Below are positions 1-6,239 of a stretch of DNA of 7,412 nt, in pieces. The stretch comes from Longimicrobiales bacterium (GTDB lineage: Bacteria; Gemmatimonadota; Gemmatimonadetes; Longimicrobiales; Gaopeijiaceae). The stretch lies in the NCBI GenBank assembly GCA_022428035.1, contig JAKMDG010000571.1, positions 1 to 7,412 on the forward strand, written 5' to 3'. The notes beneath the pieces are model-generated. The model did no database searches. It saw nothing but the letters and a program-made list of their open reading frames with translations, and was not told the origin of the DNA. Made by a program: the position numbers and the translations under genes. The number at the start of each line of letters is the position of its first letter. Position 1 is the first letter of the stretch.

Positions 1-180
1 GCTCCACTTCCCGAGGCCGATGATCGGCGTGCCCGAGTCGCTTATCAGATCTTCGCGCCAGAGAGGATGCGATCCTGTGCCGAGGATACTGGCGTAGAAC
101 GTCAGCTCCCGGTCGTGTTCGGGAACGGCGATGTCGGCACTCGGGATCCGGCCAACTCCTGGGACGTGGGAGAGAGTCAC
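1..180 (-). CDS. VOC-family (glyoxalase-like) protein, N-terminal part, cut by window edge
   Basis: Reading the minus strand from a GTG at 180-178 gives 60 uninterrupted codons to the window edge, so the 3' end lies outside. The product begins MTLSHVPGVGRIPSADIAVP and continues with HDRELTFYASILGTG, WREDLI and TPIIGLGKW. The ADIAVPEHDRELTFYASILG segment is the typical opening beta-strand plus helix of a vicinal-oxygen-chelate module, in which a strand is followed by an aromatic FY and a short-chain LG. The start is supported by AAGGA (193-189) eight bases upstream. The frame stays open upstream of the GTG, so a longer N-terminus is possible, but that part does not look protein-like. The substrate cannot be told, because VOC proteins include dioxygenases, isomerases and drug-binding proteins. 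The VOC fold call is fairly sure and the exact start less so. Confidence 0.68.
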   Translation of the reverse strand, partial: MTLSHVPGVGRIPSADIAVPEHDRELTFYASILGTGSHPLWREDLISDSGTPIIGLGKWS

Positions 181-368
181 AGATGGCGTCCTTGGTTCAA
201 CATGCTGAGCACGGCCGCGGGTGGAAAGCGGCCTGACGACCCTGTAAGACTGCTGCCGAACCCACCCCCCTGACAAATCGAAGACGTTACCCGACCGACC
301 TCACAGTCTGCATCTGGGCAGGAGCACGTCCTTGTCAGATGGCCGACCCGCACGGAGCCGGGAGCCAC
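181..368. other. Intergenic gap between DUF427 gene and partial VOC gene
   Basis: These 188 bases separate the DUF427 stop from the VOC start on the same strand. I see no convincing gene, no hairpin followed by a T-run, and no clear -35/-10 pair. The only functional element I would support is the AAGGA ribosome-binding site at 189-193 (minus strand) belonging to the VOC gene. Confidence 0.5.
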
Positions 369-653
369 CTAGTCCGCCGAGACCTGCACACCTCGCCAGA
401 ATGCGACGCGCCCCTCGATCTGTGAGGCAGCCGGCTTGGGATCGGGATAGAGCCATGCCGCGCCATCATTGCAATCCCCGTCGACGACAATATCCAGATA
501 TGAAGCCGTCCCCTTCCACGGGCAGACGGAGGTTTGGGCGCTCTCCACAAAATGCTCCGAGAGCAGCGACGTCCTCGGGAAGTAATGATTCCCTTCCACC
601 ACCACCGTATCGTCGCTCTGCGCGAGTACAACCCCTCTCCACGTCGCTTTCAT
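369..653 (-). CDS. DUF427 domain-containing protein
   Basis: The 94-residue product matches the whole length of the small DUF427 family, whose biochemical role is not established. Visible family landmarks are MKATWRGVVLAQSDDTVVVE at the start, NHYFP (22-26), CPWKGTASY (44-52), AAWLYPDPK (65-73) and GRVAFWRGV (81-89). These are the conserved aromatic and Cys-Pro-Trp-Lys positions of the single beta-rich domain. There is no signal peptide or membrane segment, so it should be cytosolic. GGAGG (666-662) lies eight bases before the ATG, and the ATG overlaps the TGA of the upstream small ORF (ATGA), which suggests translational coupling. It ends in TAG at the usual family length. The family assignment is confident and the function unknown. 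Confidence 0.9.
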   Translation of the reverse strand: MKATWRGVVLAQSDDTVVVEGNHYFPRTSLLSEHFVESAQTSVCPWKGTASYLDIVVDGDCNDGAAWLYPDPKPAASQIEGRVAFWRGVQVSAD

Positions 654-871
654 CTACACGTCCTCCCCGATCGCAGGCCAATCCAAGACGCGCGATCTTG
701 CGGCGCGCACTCGGTGAGCACAAGCACGGACAGCAAGCCGGCTGCAACAATCCCCCGCAGCAGGAGTGCCGTGTTGTCATCTCTCGCATCGTCGTCCTCG
801 CCGTCCACCGCGATATCGATGTCGGGTCCATCCGGGGGACTGCTCACCCGGATCCGTTGGTAGGACCGCAC
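650..871 (-). CDS. Possible small single-pass membrane protein upstream of DUF427
   Basis: The open frame encodes up to 73 residues, from a GTG that directly follows an in-frame TGA. A very acidic stretch (VDGEDDDARDD, about 22-32) precedes a hydrophobic segment (TALLLRGIVAAGLLSVLVLT, about 34-53) long enough for one membrane span. A short basic tail with two Cys follows. The TGA stop overlaps the ATG of the DUF427 gene (ATGA), the arrangement expected of a coupled gene pair. Codon third positions are GC-rich, as in real genes here. Against it: no strong ribosome-binding site is visible at the GTG, a later GTG could serve as the start, and I recognise no family. Treat it as a hypothetical gene; it could also be chance open frame in GC-rich DNA. 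Confidence 0.35.
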   Translation of the reverse strand: MRSYQRIRVSSPPDGPDIDIAVDGEDDDARDDNTALLLRGIVAAGLLSVLVLTECAPQDRASWIGLRSGRTCR

Positions 872-1436
872 TCACAGCCCAGCTTCCGTGGGTAACACAG
901 TCAGTCGGAGGCCGTGCGTGACCCAGCCCCCGCGGAGAGAAATAATCTCGGGAGCGTCTTCATGTGATCAACCAGAGCTAATGCGCTGGCCCCCGAAGTC
1001 GCGCCGACCGCACCAACTTGTCTTGAGAAAGGTCGGCTGCCCGGGGTCCGAGCCGACGAGCGGCATGGACAGAGCGTCGCTTCGGGCTCGAATCCGATCA
1101 TCCACGGTCGCGCGAGACGGATAGGAGAAGCCTTGAACTGGTCCGGCCCACGTGACTTCAGTCTCCAGATCTGGCCAAGGGCCGCCGAGTTCCAGCTCTT
1201 ACAGTCATATATGTTGGCCGAACGACCGCATGGGTGCCACATCTTCAGCGGCATGAGCCACCAGATTCGTAAACGTGGAAAGGGGCTGGCGGAGCCACAC
1301 GCCGCACAGCACACCCAGTCTGCCGGCCCCACGCACCAAGCGCGGGATCGAAGCTCCAGATACTGCTCGTCGGCAGCATGACCAACGAGATCTCCCGCCG
1401 CGGAAGTGCTCGAAGCTCGCTTTGGCGCTGATCCGG
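872..1436. other. 565-base region without a convincing gene
   Basis: No frame here gives a product I recognise, and none of the candidates has a good start with a ribosome-binding site. The most protein-like stretch is on the minus strand, from just after a TAA at 1201-1199 to a TGA at 970-968. It holds 76 codons with a balanced, acidic composition (for example ELELGGPWPDLETEVTWAGP near its beginning) but no ATG before 1066. In the same frame further upstream another open stretch (1205-1534) is less natural, rich in Trp, Arg and Ser. This could be a decayed gene or plain spacer. A tRNA-like TCGAATCC at 1088-1095 was checked and does not fold as a tRNA. Confidence 0.4.
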
Positions 1437-1802
1437 CTATTCCAGTCCGGCCAACGTCTCCCTGAGAGAGAATAGGGCGCTCGCGGCCATATCCACCTGT
1501 ATCTGCATGCGCCCCACGAACAGGATTCGCTCAAGAACCAGATTCCTGAACATGGCCGTGTTCGTCACTTCAGTGGTGCCATCAAGTCCAAGCCAGGGGA
1601 ACTCGCGATCGGCGTTTTCGCGGACGCGATAGGGATCTTGATGCGAGATGAATACACCGATGTCAATCTCACTCGACAGATGGGGGAGCAGTCGCTCGTT
1701 GAAGTGCTCGCGCAGTTCCTCCGACCGCAGGGCCACGGCTGCTCGCCGGGACGTCCAGAGAGACAGACCCTCGCTGAGCGAGGGATTGTCGAGGAGGCTC
1801 AG
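1437..1802 (-). pseudogene. C-terminal half of the membrane/coiled-coil protein, downstream of an in-frame TAG
   Basis: Directly after the TAG at 1805-1803, and in the same frame, the sequence continues without a break as LSLLDNPSLSEGLSLWTSRR and later LREHFNERLLPHL, then ALFSLRETLAGLE before a TAG at 1439-1437. The pattern of leucine-rich helix, LxLLxNPxL turn, helix, long loop and final helix is what follows the middle region in related one-TM proteins (DUF6090-like). This half therefore belongs with the ORF at 1803-2228 as one gene of 263 codons. It has no convincing start of its own; a GTG at 1736 lies inside the conserved part with no clear ribosome-binding site. Unless the amber is read through or is a sequence error, this part is not made. 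Confidence 0.6.
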
Positions 1803-2228
1803 CTAGCGACTTGATTGCAGCCCGTCGGCCATGGCGGTCTTCAGACTGCTCCATTCCGGGTTGAAGAATAGAGAGGCGATGAGGCTGTTGGGAATGACCA
1901 TGAGCTCAGACTGAGGACTCGAACCCAGCAACCCCGCCAATTCTTCGGCATTGGCATGCAGGTGGGCGAGCGCTCGTGCGCCTTGCTCGACGGAGGAGAC
2001 GTTCGCCTCCAACTCCTCCGTGAGTCGATCGCTCACAAGTCTCTCCTGCTGGGACTCCCGGTGTTCGGTCCAAGCGGCGTCAAGAGAGAACGCCATGAGA
2101 ATGCTGCCGACAATCGCCACAGCCTCAGCGAACAGACGTGCCCAGGGGACTGATTTTTGCAGAATTGCGGACGCTCCTTTGGACGCGATACCTGCCGCCT
2201 CGGAATCCTGCTGCATGTGCACCAGCAC
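1803..2228 (-). CDS. Single-TM coiled-coil protein (DUF6090-like), N-terminal half, ended by premature TAG
   Basis: The 141-residue ORF starts at a GTG with AGGAAG (2240-2235) six bases upstream. A second possible start is the ATG at 2216. A basic lead (residues 1-30) is followed by one membrane span, RLFAEAVAIVGSILMAFSLD (31-50), then an AAWTEHR turn and a long charged helix likely to be coiled coil (about 55-103). This is the layout of a common bacterial family of uncharacterised inner-membrane proteins resembling DUF6090: one N-terminal TM, then a helical domain with a late PEWSSLKTAMADG motif. The ORF stops at TAG after GLQSSR, although homologous-looking sequence resumes at the next codon. 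A CAG-to-TAG change (Gln to stop) would explain this. It lies 27 bases after the FNT gene, probably on the same transcript. Function unknown. Confidence 0.6.
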   Translation of the reverse strand: MLVHMQQDSEAAGIASKGASAILQKSVPWARLFAEAVAIVGSILMAFSLDAAWTEHRESQQERLVSDRLTEELEANVSSVEQGARALAHLHANAEELAGLLGSSPQSELMVIPNSLIASLFFNPEWSSLKTAMADGLQSSR

Positions 2229-2255
2229 GAAGCACTTCCTACATGACTCGTCCCG

Positions 2256-3116
2256 TCAGTCGACTGAGGTATTCGACTCACGGAGGTAGATGAACCAGTA
2301 GATCCCAGCGACAAGCAGTGTGCCGCCGGCAATGTTGCCCAGCGTCACTGGAATCAGATTCCCGACAAATGCAGACAGGGTCAAAGACTCTACACTCACG
2401 CCCTGAGCTACCGCCGCGAGGGCCATATCCGAGTCCGAGCCCAGCAGCATGCCGAAAGGTATGAAGTACATATTCGCGATGCTGTGCTCAAACCCGAGCG
2501 CCACGAACGCTGTGATCGGGAAGATGATCGCGAGGACCTTGTCCGTGGTACTGCGACCAGATTGGCAGAGCCATACCGCAAGACAGACAAGTGCGTTGCA
2601 GAGGACACCCCGAGCGAACAACTCTCCAAAGCCCAGTTGCGTCTTCCCTACCGCGATCCTCACGGCTGTGAGGCCTGATGCATAGCTGGACGACGTCCAC
2701 ACGCCGGACCAGAACATCAGCAGCGCCGTAGCCAGGGCACCAATCAGATTTCCGATGTAGACCAGGAGCCAGTTGCGGATCAAGAGTTGCGTGGAGATCG
2801 CTCGACTGGCCCACGCCATCGCCACGAGGTTGTTCCCGGTGAAGAGCTCCGCACCGGCAACCACAACGAGAATCAGCCCGAGGGAGAACGTGACGCCACC
2901 CAGCACTCGAGTGGGCCCGTATCCGAGTCCCGTCTCCGTCATGGCCAGGGTCGCGAACGCCGCACCAACTGCGATGAACGCACCAGCGAGCACCGCCAGG
3001 GCTACGGTTTCCGACAGCGACAGTCGGCCTTTTGCCACACCGGTGTGTAGCACGCGGCGCGCCATTTCCGCAGGCGCGTACGAATCGATGAGTCGTTCCC
3101 GATCTGAGTCTGTCAT
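2256..3116 (-). CDS. Formate/nitrite transporter (FNT) family channel
   Basis: This is a pentameric inner-membrane channel family for formate, nitrite, hydrosulfide or other small monovalent anions. From the ATG at 3116 the product has 286 residues, about the length of FocA. After a polar head (MTDSDRERLIDSYAPAEMA) come about six hydrophobic segments. Family signatures visible are AELFTGN (89-95), YIGNLIGA (120-127), RGVLCNALVCLAVW (169-182), GFEHSIANMYFIP (208-220) and NLIPVTLGNIAGG (253-265). The EHS motif supplies the central pore histidine (His211), and the two broken-helix loops (LFTGN and VTLGN) are present, so the channel looks intact. The ATG lacks a clear ribosome-binding site. A TTG at 3191 in the same frame, with GAGG four bases upstream, would add 25 residues and leave only 38 bases after the creatininase stop. 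Which anion is carried cannot be read from the sequence. Confidence 0.92.
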   Translation of the reverse strand: MTDSDRERLIDSYAPAEMARRVLHTGVAKGRLSLSETVALAVLAGAFIAVGAAFATLAMTETGLGYGPTRVLGGVTFSLGLILVVVAGAELFTGNNLVAMAWASRAISTQLLIRNWLLVYIGNLIGALATALLMFWSGVWTSSSYASGLTAVRIAVGKTQLGFGELFARGVLCNALVCLAVWLCQSGRSTTDKVLAIIFPITAFVALGFEHSIANMYFIPFGMLLGSDSDMALAAVAQGVSVESLTLSAFVGNLIPVTLGNIAGGTLLVAGIYWFIYLRESNTSVD

Positions 3117-3229
3117 GGTTGTTTCAGCATGCTGCAGGGTGCTAACGGACGCTTCGCAGTTCTGCTGCAGGCCCTGCTCGTCCGCTAACAATCTGCCTCG
3201 AGGCTCGTGTCTCCTGCAGGGATTCCTCT

Positions 3230-4012
3230 CTAGATGTCAGAACCGTCAGTCTCGTACAAGTCCGTCACATCCGCACCCGACAAATCGACCAGGAAGTCCG
3301 CGAGCGTTCGGCATACGTCACCAAAGAACTGCTGTCCCTTGGCTTCCGTAGCCGCACTGGGGTCCCCCACCCCAGTATCACTGGTCACGCTGGCCCAGTC
3401 GCGAGGAGCCCAGGCGACTCCCTCCCTCAGACCACTCAGCCGAAAACGACGTGCGGCCCCACTCCCGGCTTCATCCAGCCCCAGGACCAGTTCAGGTCGC
3501 AGATACAGCATGACGCTGGTTTCCAACTCACCGGCGTGATCTCCCGGATCATCGAAGTATGCAGATGCGTCCAGAACCGACCACCAGTTGGAGCAGCAGA
3601 TAAACACGTCGAAACTTGGCTGAAGCTCACGCACAATCTGCTTGAAGTCGTTGCCGCCGTGTCCGTTGAGTACAAGAAGCTTTCGGACCTCATGATGTTC
3701 CAGGCTCTCGAGGATATCGGCCAGGACACGTGCCTGTGTGCTCGGATGGAGATTCAGCGTCAGCGGGGTGGATAACTGCTGGGCGTTGGCGCCGATCGGG
3801 ATCGCCGGGAGTACGATCACGCGGGCTCCCCGTTCCGAGGCCATGCGGCTGGCTTCGGCCGCAACAGCCTCCGCCTGGAACGTATCGGTGCCAAATGGGA
3901 GGTGGAGATTGTGGGGTTCCGTCGCACCCCACGGTAGCACCGCGACCTCTGGCAAAGCCTTATCGCTCCGGCCCAGGGACCGTTCTCCCAGGATGTGGGG
4001 CCGACCGCTCAT
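3230..4012 (-). CDS. Creatininase-family amidohydrolase
   Basis: The creatininase family contains metal-dependent hydrolases acting on cyclic or linear amides (creatinine, formamides of riboflavin/F420 precursors, mycofactocin peptides). The 260-residue protein is full length. The first metal motif is GATEPHNLHLPFGTD (29-43), giving Glu32, His34 and Asp43 as expected ligands. NGHGGN (116-121) gives His118, and HAGELETS (159-166) is the third conserved block. The Glu that follows the His in true creatininase (GHYEN) is Gly here, as in many family members, so creatinine itself is a doubtful substrate. No signal peptide is seen, so the protein is cytosolic. The ATG is set by GAGGAG (4025-4020) seven bases upstream. 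It is first in a likely minus-strand unit with the FNT gene. The family is certain and the substrate unknown. Confidence 0.92.
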   Translation of the reverse strand: MSGRPHILGERSLGRSDKALPEVAVLPWGATEPHNLHLPFGTDTFQAEAVAAEASRMASERGARVIVLPAIPIGANAQQLSTPLTLNLHPSTQARVLADILESLEHHEVRKLLVLNGHGGNDFKQIVRELQPSFDVFICCSNWWSVLDASAYFDDPGDHAGELETSVMLYLRPELVLGLDEAGSGAARRFRLSGLREGVAWAPRDWASVTSDTGVGDPSAATEAKGQQFFGDVCRTLADFLVDLSGADVTDLYETDGSDI

Positions 4013-4301
4013 CAGCTCGCTCCTCGTGACTCGTTCACCGCGACATCGTACGACTGGCGATTCTGCCCCGCTGTCTGTCCCCTAACAAGGGCGAGCGTGG
4101 ACCGGCATTGTGCTGCGCGCTTGGGCTCGATCTGCAACGCCGCAACCTACATCGGGATGCGAGAAGCTGTTGAGCATGATCCGAGAGTGCGATCTTCTCG
4201 GCCTTGGAACTCTCCATCACTTCGCGCTTGGCTATGCCGTTGGGCCAAGAGGTCGTTTGGATTCCTGTCCCTCCCCGACCCTGCCCAGATAGGACGCTGC
4301 G
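4013..4301. promoter_or_regulatory. Divergent intergenic region between creatininase and RIO kinase genes
   Basis: These 289 bases lie between two start codons that point away from each other, so they should hold promoters for both directions. A fair minus-strand candidate for the creatininase gene is listed separately. For the kinase I see only weak candidates, such as a TTGAGC near 4169 followed 17 bases later by a poor -10. Two small symmetric sequences could be protein-binding or chance: TTGGGCCAA near 4240-4248, and CCGAGA/TCTCGG arms around a 9-base loop near 4181-4201. Short frames here do not look like genes. Confidence 0.45.
4060..4088 (-). promoter_or_regulatory. Candidate sigma70-type promoter for the creatininase gene
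   Basis: On the minus strand a TTGTTA box (4088-4083) is followed by a 17-base spacer and CAGAAT (4065-4060). Each box matches four of six consensus positions and the spacing is ideal. Transcription would begin near 4053, leaving about a 40-base leader with GAGGAG before the ATG at 4012. Matches of this quality arise often by chance, so this is a suggestion only. Confidence 0.3.
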
Positions 4302-5159
4302 ATGAGAATTCCACGACGAATCCAGCCATTAGTAGATGACGGCCTGGTCGATGAAGTCATCCGCCCCCTGATGAGCGGCAAGGAGGCTGATGTGTACGCT
4401 GTGCGTTGCGGCACCGAAATCCGGTGCGCCAAAGTGTACAAGGAAGCCAGCAAACGAGGCTTCAAACATGCGGTGCAGTACCAGGAGGGTCGAAAGGTCC
4501 GAAATACCCGCCGTGCACGGGCAATGGAGAAAAGATCCCGTTTCGGCCGTGCTCAGCAGGAGCAGATATGGCAGACCACCGAGGTCGATGCGCTGTATCG
4601 GCTCATCCAGGCGGGCGTCCGTGTGCCACAACCCTACGGCTGCTTCGATGGTGTGCTACTGATGGAACTGATCCTCGACGGGGATGGTCAGGAAGCTCCT
4701 CGACTCGGCGATGTGTGGCTGACCTCGGAGCAAGCACGCAGAGATCACGCTCTGATGATGCGCTACGTGACGCGCATGCTGTGTGCCGGGCTGGTACACG
4801 GCGACCTGTCTGAATTCAATGTCCTGGTAGACGAGCGGGGTCCAGTGATCATCGACCTGCCGCAGGTTATCGATGCCGCAGCGAACAACAATGCCGGGCG
4901 GTTCTTTGCCCGGGATGTCAACAACATCACCGCATACTACGGTCTATATGCGCCGGAACTGTTGACGACACGCTATGATGGCGAAATCTGGTCACTCTTC
5001 GAGGCCGGTGAATTACAGCCCGAGTGCGACCTCAGCGGGGTGTACCGCGAAGACACCCGGCTGGCAGATGTAGATTCGATCCTACATGAAATCGAGGTGG
5101 TAAAGGCCGAGGAACTGGAACGACTCGAACGTCTGCGCGAGGCAGACGCGACGGAGTGA
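4302..5159 (+). CDS. RIO-type serine protein kinase (PA4780-like)
   Basis: RIO kinases are atypical protein kinases lacking the usual activation loop. Bacterial members resembling Pseudomonas PA4780 autophosphorylate on serine, and their targets are poorly known. The 285-residue protein is full length. It opens with MRIPRRIQPLVDDGLVDEVI, followed by the nucleotide loop GKEADVY (26-32) and the ATP-anchoring Lys44 in CAKVYKE. The RIO insertion RGFKHAVQYQEGRKVRN (52-68) is present. The catalytic loop is VHGDLSEFN (165-173), with Asp168 and Asn173, and the metal loop is IIDLPQ (183-188), with Asp185 in place of the usual DFG. All catalytic residues are present. A charged helical tail (about 257-285) ends the protein. 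There is no membrane segment. AGGA (4291-4294) lies seven bases before the ATG. This is the only plus-strand gene in the window and is monocistronic here. Confidence 0.93.
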   Translation: MRIPRRIQPLVDDGLVDEVIRPLMSGKEADVYAVRCGTEIRCAKVYKEASKRGFKHAVQYQEGRKVRNTRRARAMEKRSRFGRAQQEQIWQTTEVDALYRLIQAGVRVPQPYGCFDGVLLMELILDGDGQEAPRLGDVWLTSEQARRDHALMMRYVTRMLCAGLVHGDLSEFNVLVDERGPVIIDLPQVIDAAANNNAGRFFARDVNNITAYYGLYAPELLTTRYDGEIWSLFEAGELQPECDLSGVYREDTRLADVDSILHEIEVVKAEELERLERLREADATE

Positions 5160-5227
5160 TTACCGCGACAGATTCTTGTCGATCTTCCCTTCCGCCTCCC
5201 GTCACGCACGGTGTTCCCGGCAGCTCG
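5160..5227. other. Convergent gap between kinase and phosphatase stops
   Basis: The 68 bases between two converging genes would be the place for a shared terminator. The only symmetric sequence is CCGGC (5217-5221) with GCCGG (5231-5235) around a 9-base loop that overlaps the phosphatase stop. It has a short stem and no T-run on either strand, so I do not call it a terminator. Confidence 0.4.
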
Positions 5228-6181
5228 TCAGCCGGTCTCCCTGAGCACCCGCACCGAGTCACCGACGATTTCGAGGACCTCTACTGGACCGCCGTAATAC
5301 TCAGCCATGCCGACATCAATCCGCCACGCGTGAGAGTCGCAGGCGCTGGCGATCCCGGACTCTTGGCGGGTATGTCCCATGACAATCCGCTTGGCCCCCA
5401 AGCCGGCCAGAGCCTCCTCCAGGACTTCACACGCGAGGGAGTCGGGATCGGAGGAGTACAATCGAGTCCACTGGGGGCTCTCCGACCCGGACAACACGAA
5501 CGGCAGGTCTGCCTCTCCTCGAAGCCACGCCTGCGCCCCTTCGTTGATCTCATCGATGCCGTACGCGACATGGGCCGGGAGCACGCCACCGTGAACGAAG
5601 ACGTTGTCTCCGAGTTGGAGAATTACCTGTCGCCGGGCCAGTAGCTGAGCATAGGGGCCACCGGGCATGAACGCGGCCATGCGGGCCCGCTGGGGCGGCG
5701 CGAAATCAGCAAGCGTTCCTGAGACAAACGTTCCCGACGAGCGGTCCCACACTTGAAGAGAGTCGCCCGGTTCATACTCCGACGCGTCCACGAAGTCGGC
5801 AAAGCCGGCGTCCGTGACATAGCGTAAATCGCCACGCGCATTCATGAGTTCATGGTTCCCCAGCAGGGCGTAGAACGCTCCACCAGCGGCCCTCGCCTCC
5901 ACCCGCAGCCTCTCGAAGAGATCCAGAATGGCTTGTTCCTGGTCGCCGCGATCGAGTTGGTCACCAGTCTGCACGACGACGAGGTCACCGCCGATCCAAC
6001 GGTCGAGCTCATCGGTGGCACTCGCGAGGCGAAGCGCACGTCGCGCGGCTTCGAGGTCCCCATGCACGTCACCAAAAGCCACGATCCGCGCCTCACCGCC
6101 GCGGACACAGGAGGTCGCTGCTACCAAAATCGTCAACACGAACGCCTTGTACAGGCCGCGTCGCTGCGCTGCATCAAACAT
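5228..6181 (-). CDS. Exported Shewanella-like PPP-family phosphatase (calcineurin-like metallophosphoesterase)
   Basis: From the ATG at 6181 the product has 317 residues. A basic N-terminus and hydrophobic core (KAFVLTILVAATS) end in Cys25 within AATSC, a plausible though not classical lipobox, so it is probably secreted or a lipoprotein. The complete PPP metal-site series follows: GDVHGD (37-42; Asp38, His40), GDQLDRGD (73-80; Asp74), GNHE (108-111; Asn109), VHGG (196-199; His197) and GHT (269-271; His270). The GDQLDRGD form and the insert between GNHE and VHGG fit Shewanella-like phosphatases. The family includes Ser/Thr and Tyr phosphatases; the substrate here is unknown. An open frame extends upstream to 6295, but that part runs into the VOC gene and lacks family similarity. 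The ribosome-binding site is weak (AAGG ten bases upstream). It follows the VOC gene by 58 bases. Confidence 0.9.
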   Translation of the reverse strand: MFDAAQRRGLYKAFVLTILVAATSCVRGGEARIVAFGDVHGDLEAARRALRLASATDELDRWIGGDLVVVQTGDQLDRGDQEQAILDLFERLRVEARAAGGAFYALLGNHELMNARGDLRYVTDAGFADFVDASEYEPGDSLQVWDRSSGTFVSGTLADFAPPQRARMAAFMPGGPYAQLLARRQVILQLGDNVFVHGGVLPAHVAYGIDEINEGAQAWLRGEADLPFVLSGSESPQWTRLYSSDPDSLACEVLEEALAGLGAKRIVMGHTRQESGIASACDSHAWRIDVGMAEYYGGPVEVLEIVGDSVRVLRETG

Positions 6182-6239
6182 CAATTCGTAACCTTGCGTT
6201 GGGCGATGCCGTTGTAGTCCCTCACTCTTTCGTACCCCC

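Noticed and set aside
332..895. Long plus-strand open frame of 187 codons
   Set aside because: The product is Arg/Pro/Ser-rich with no domain and is the shadow of the DUF427 gene and the small ORF on the other strand.
1080..1110. tRNA-like T-arm (GGGCTCGAATCCGATC)
   Set aside because: Only a four-pair stem forms around an eight-base loop, and no matching acceptor or anticodon arm is found upstream.
3132..3219. Three CTGCAG hexamers upstream of the FNT gene (3132, 3165, 3214)
   Set aside because: Unequal spacing and unrelated flanks; likely chance in GC-rich DNA, with no evidence of an operator.
2773..3351. Plus-strand open frame of 192 codons opposite the FNT gene
   Set aside because: Low-complexity Ser/Arg/Thr/Ala translation opposite a clear FNT gene; typical of GC-rich antisense frames.
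5217..5235. CCGGC/GCCGG hairpin as a bidirectional terminator
   Set aside because: The stem is five pairs with a nine-base loop, there is no T-run on either strand, and it overlaps the phosphatase stop codon.
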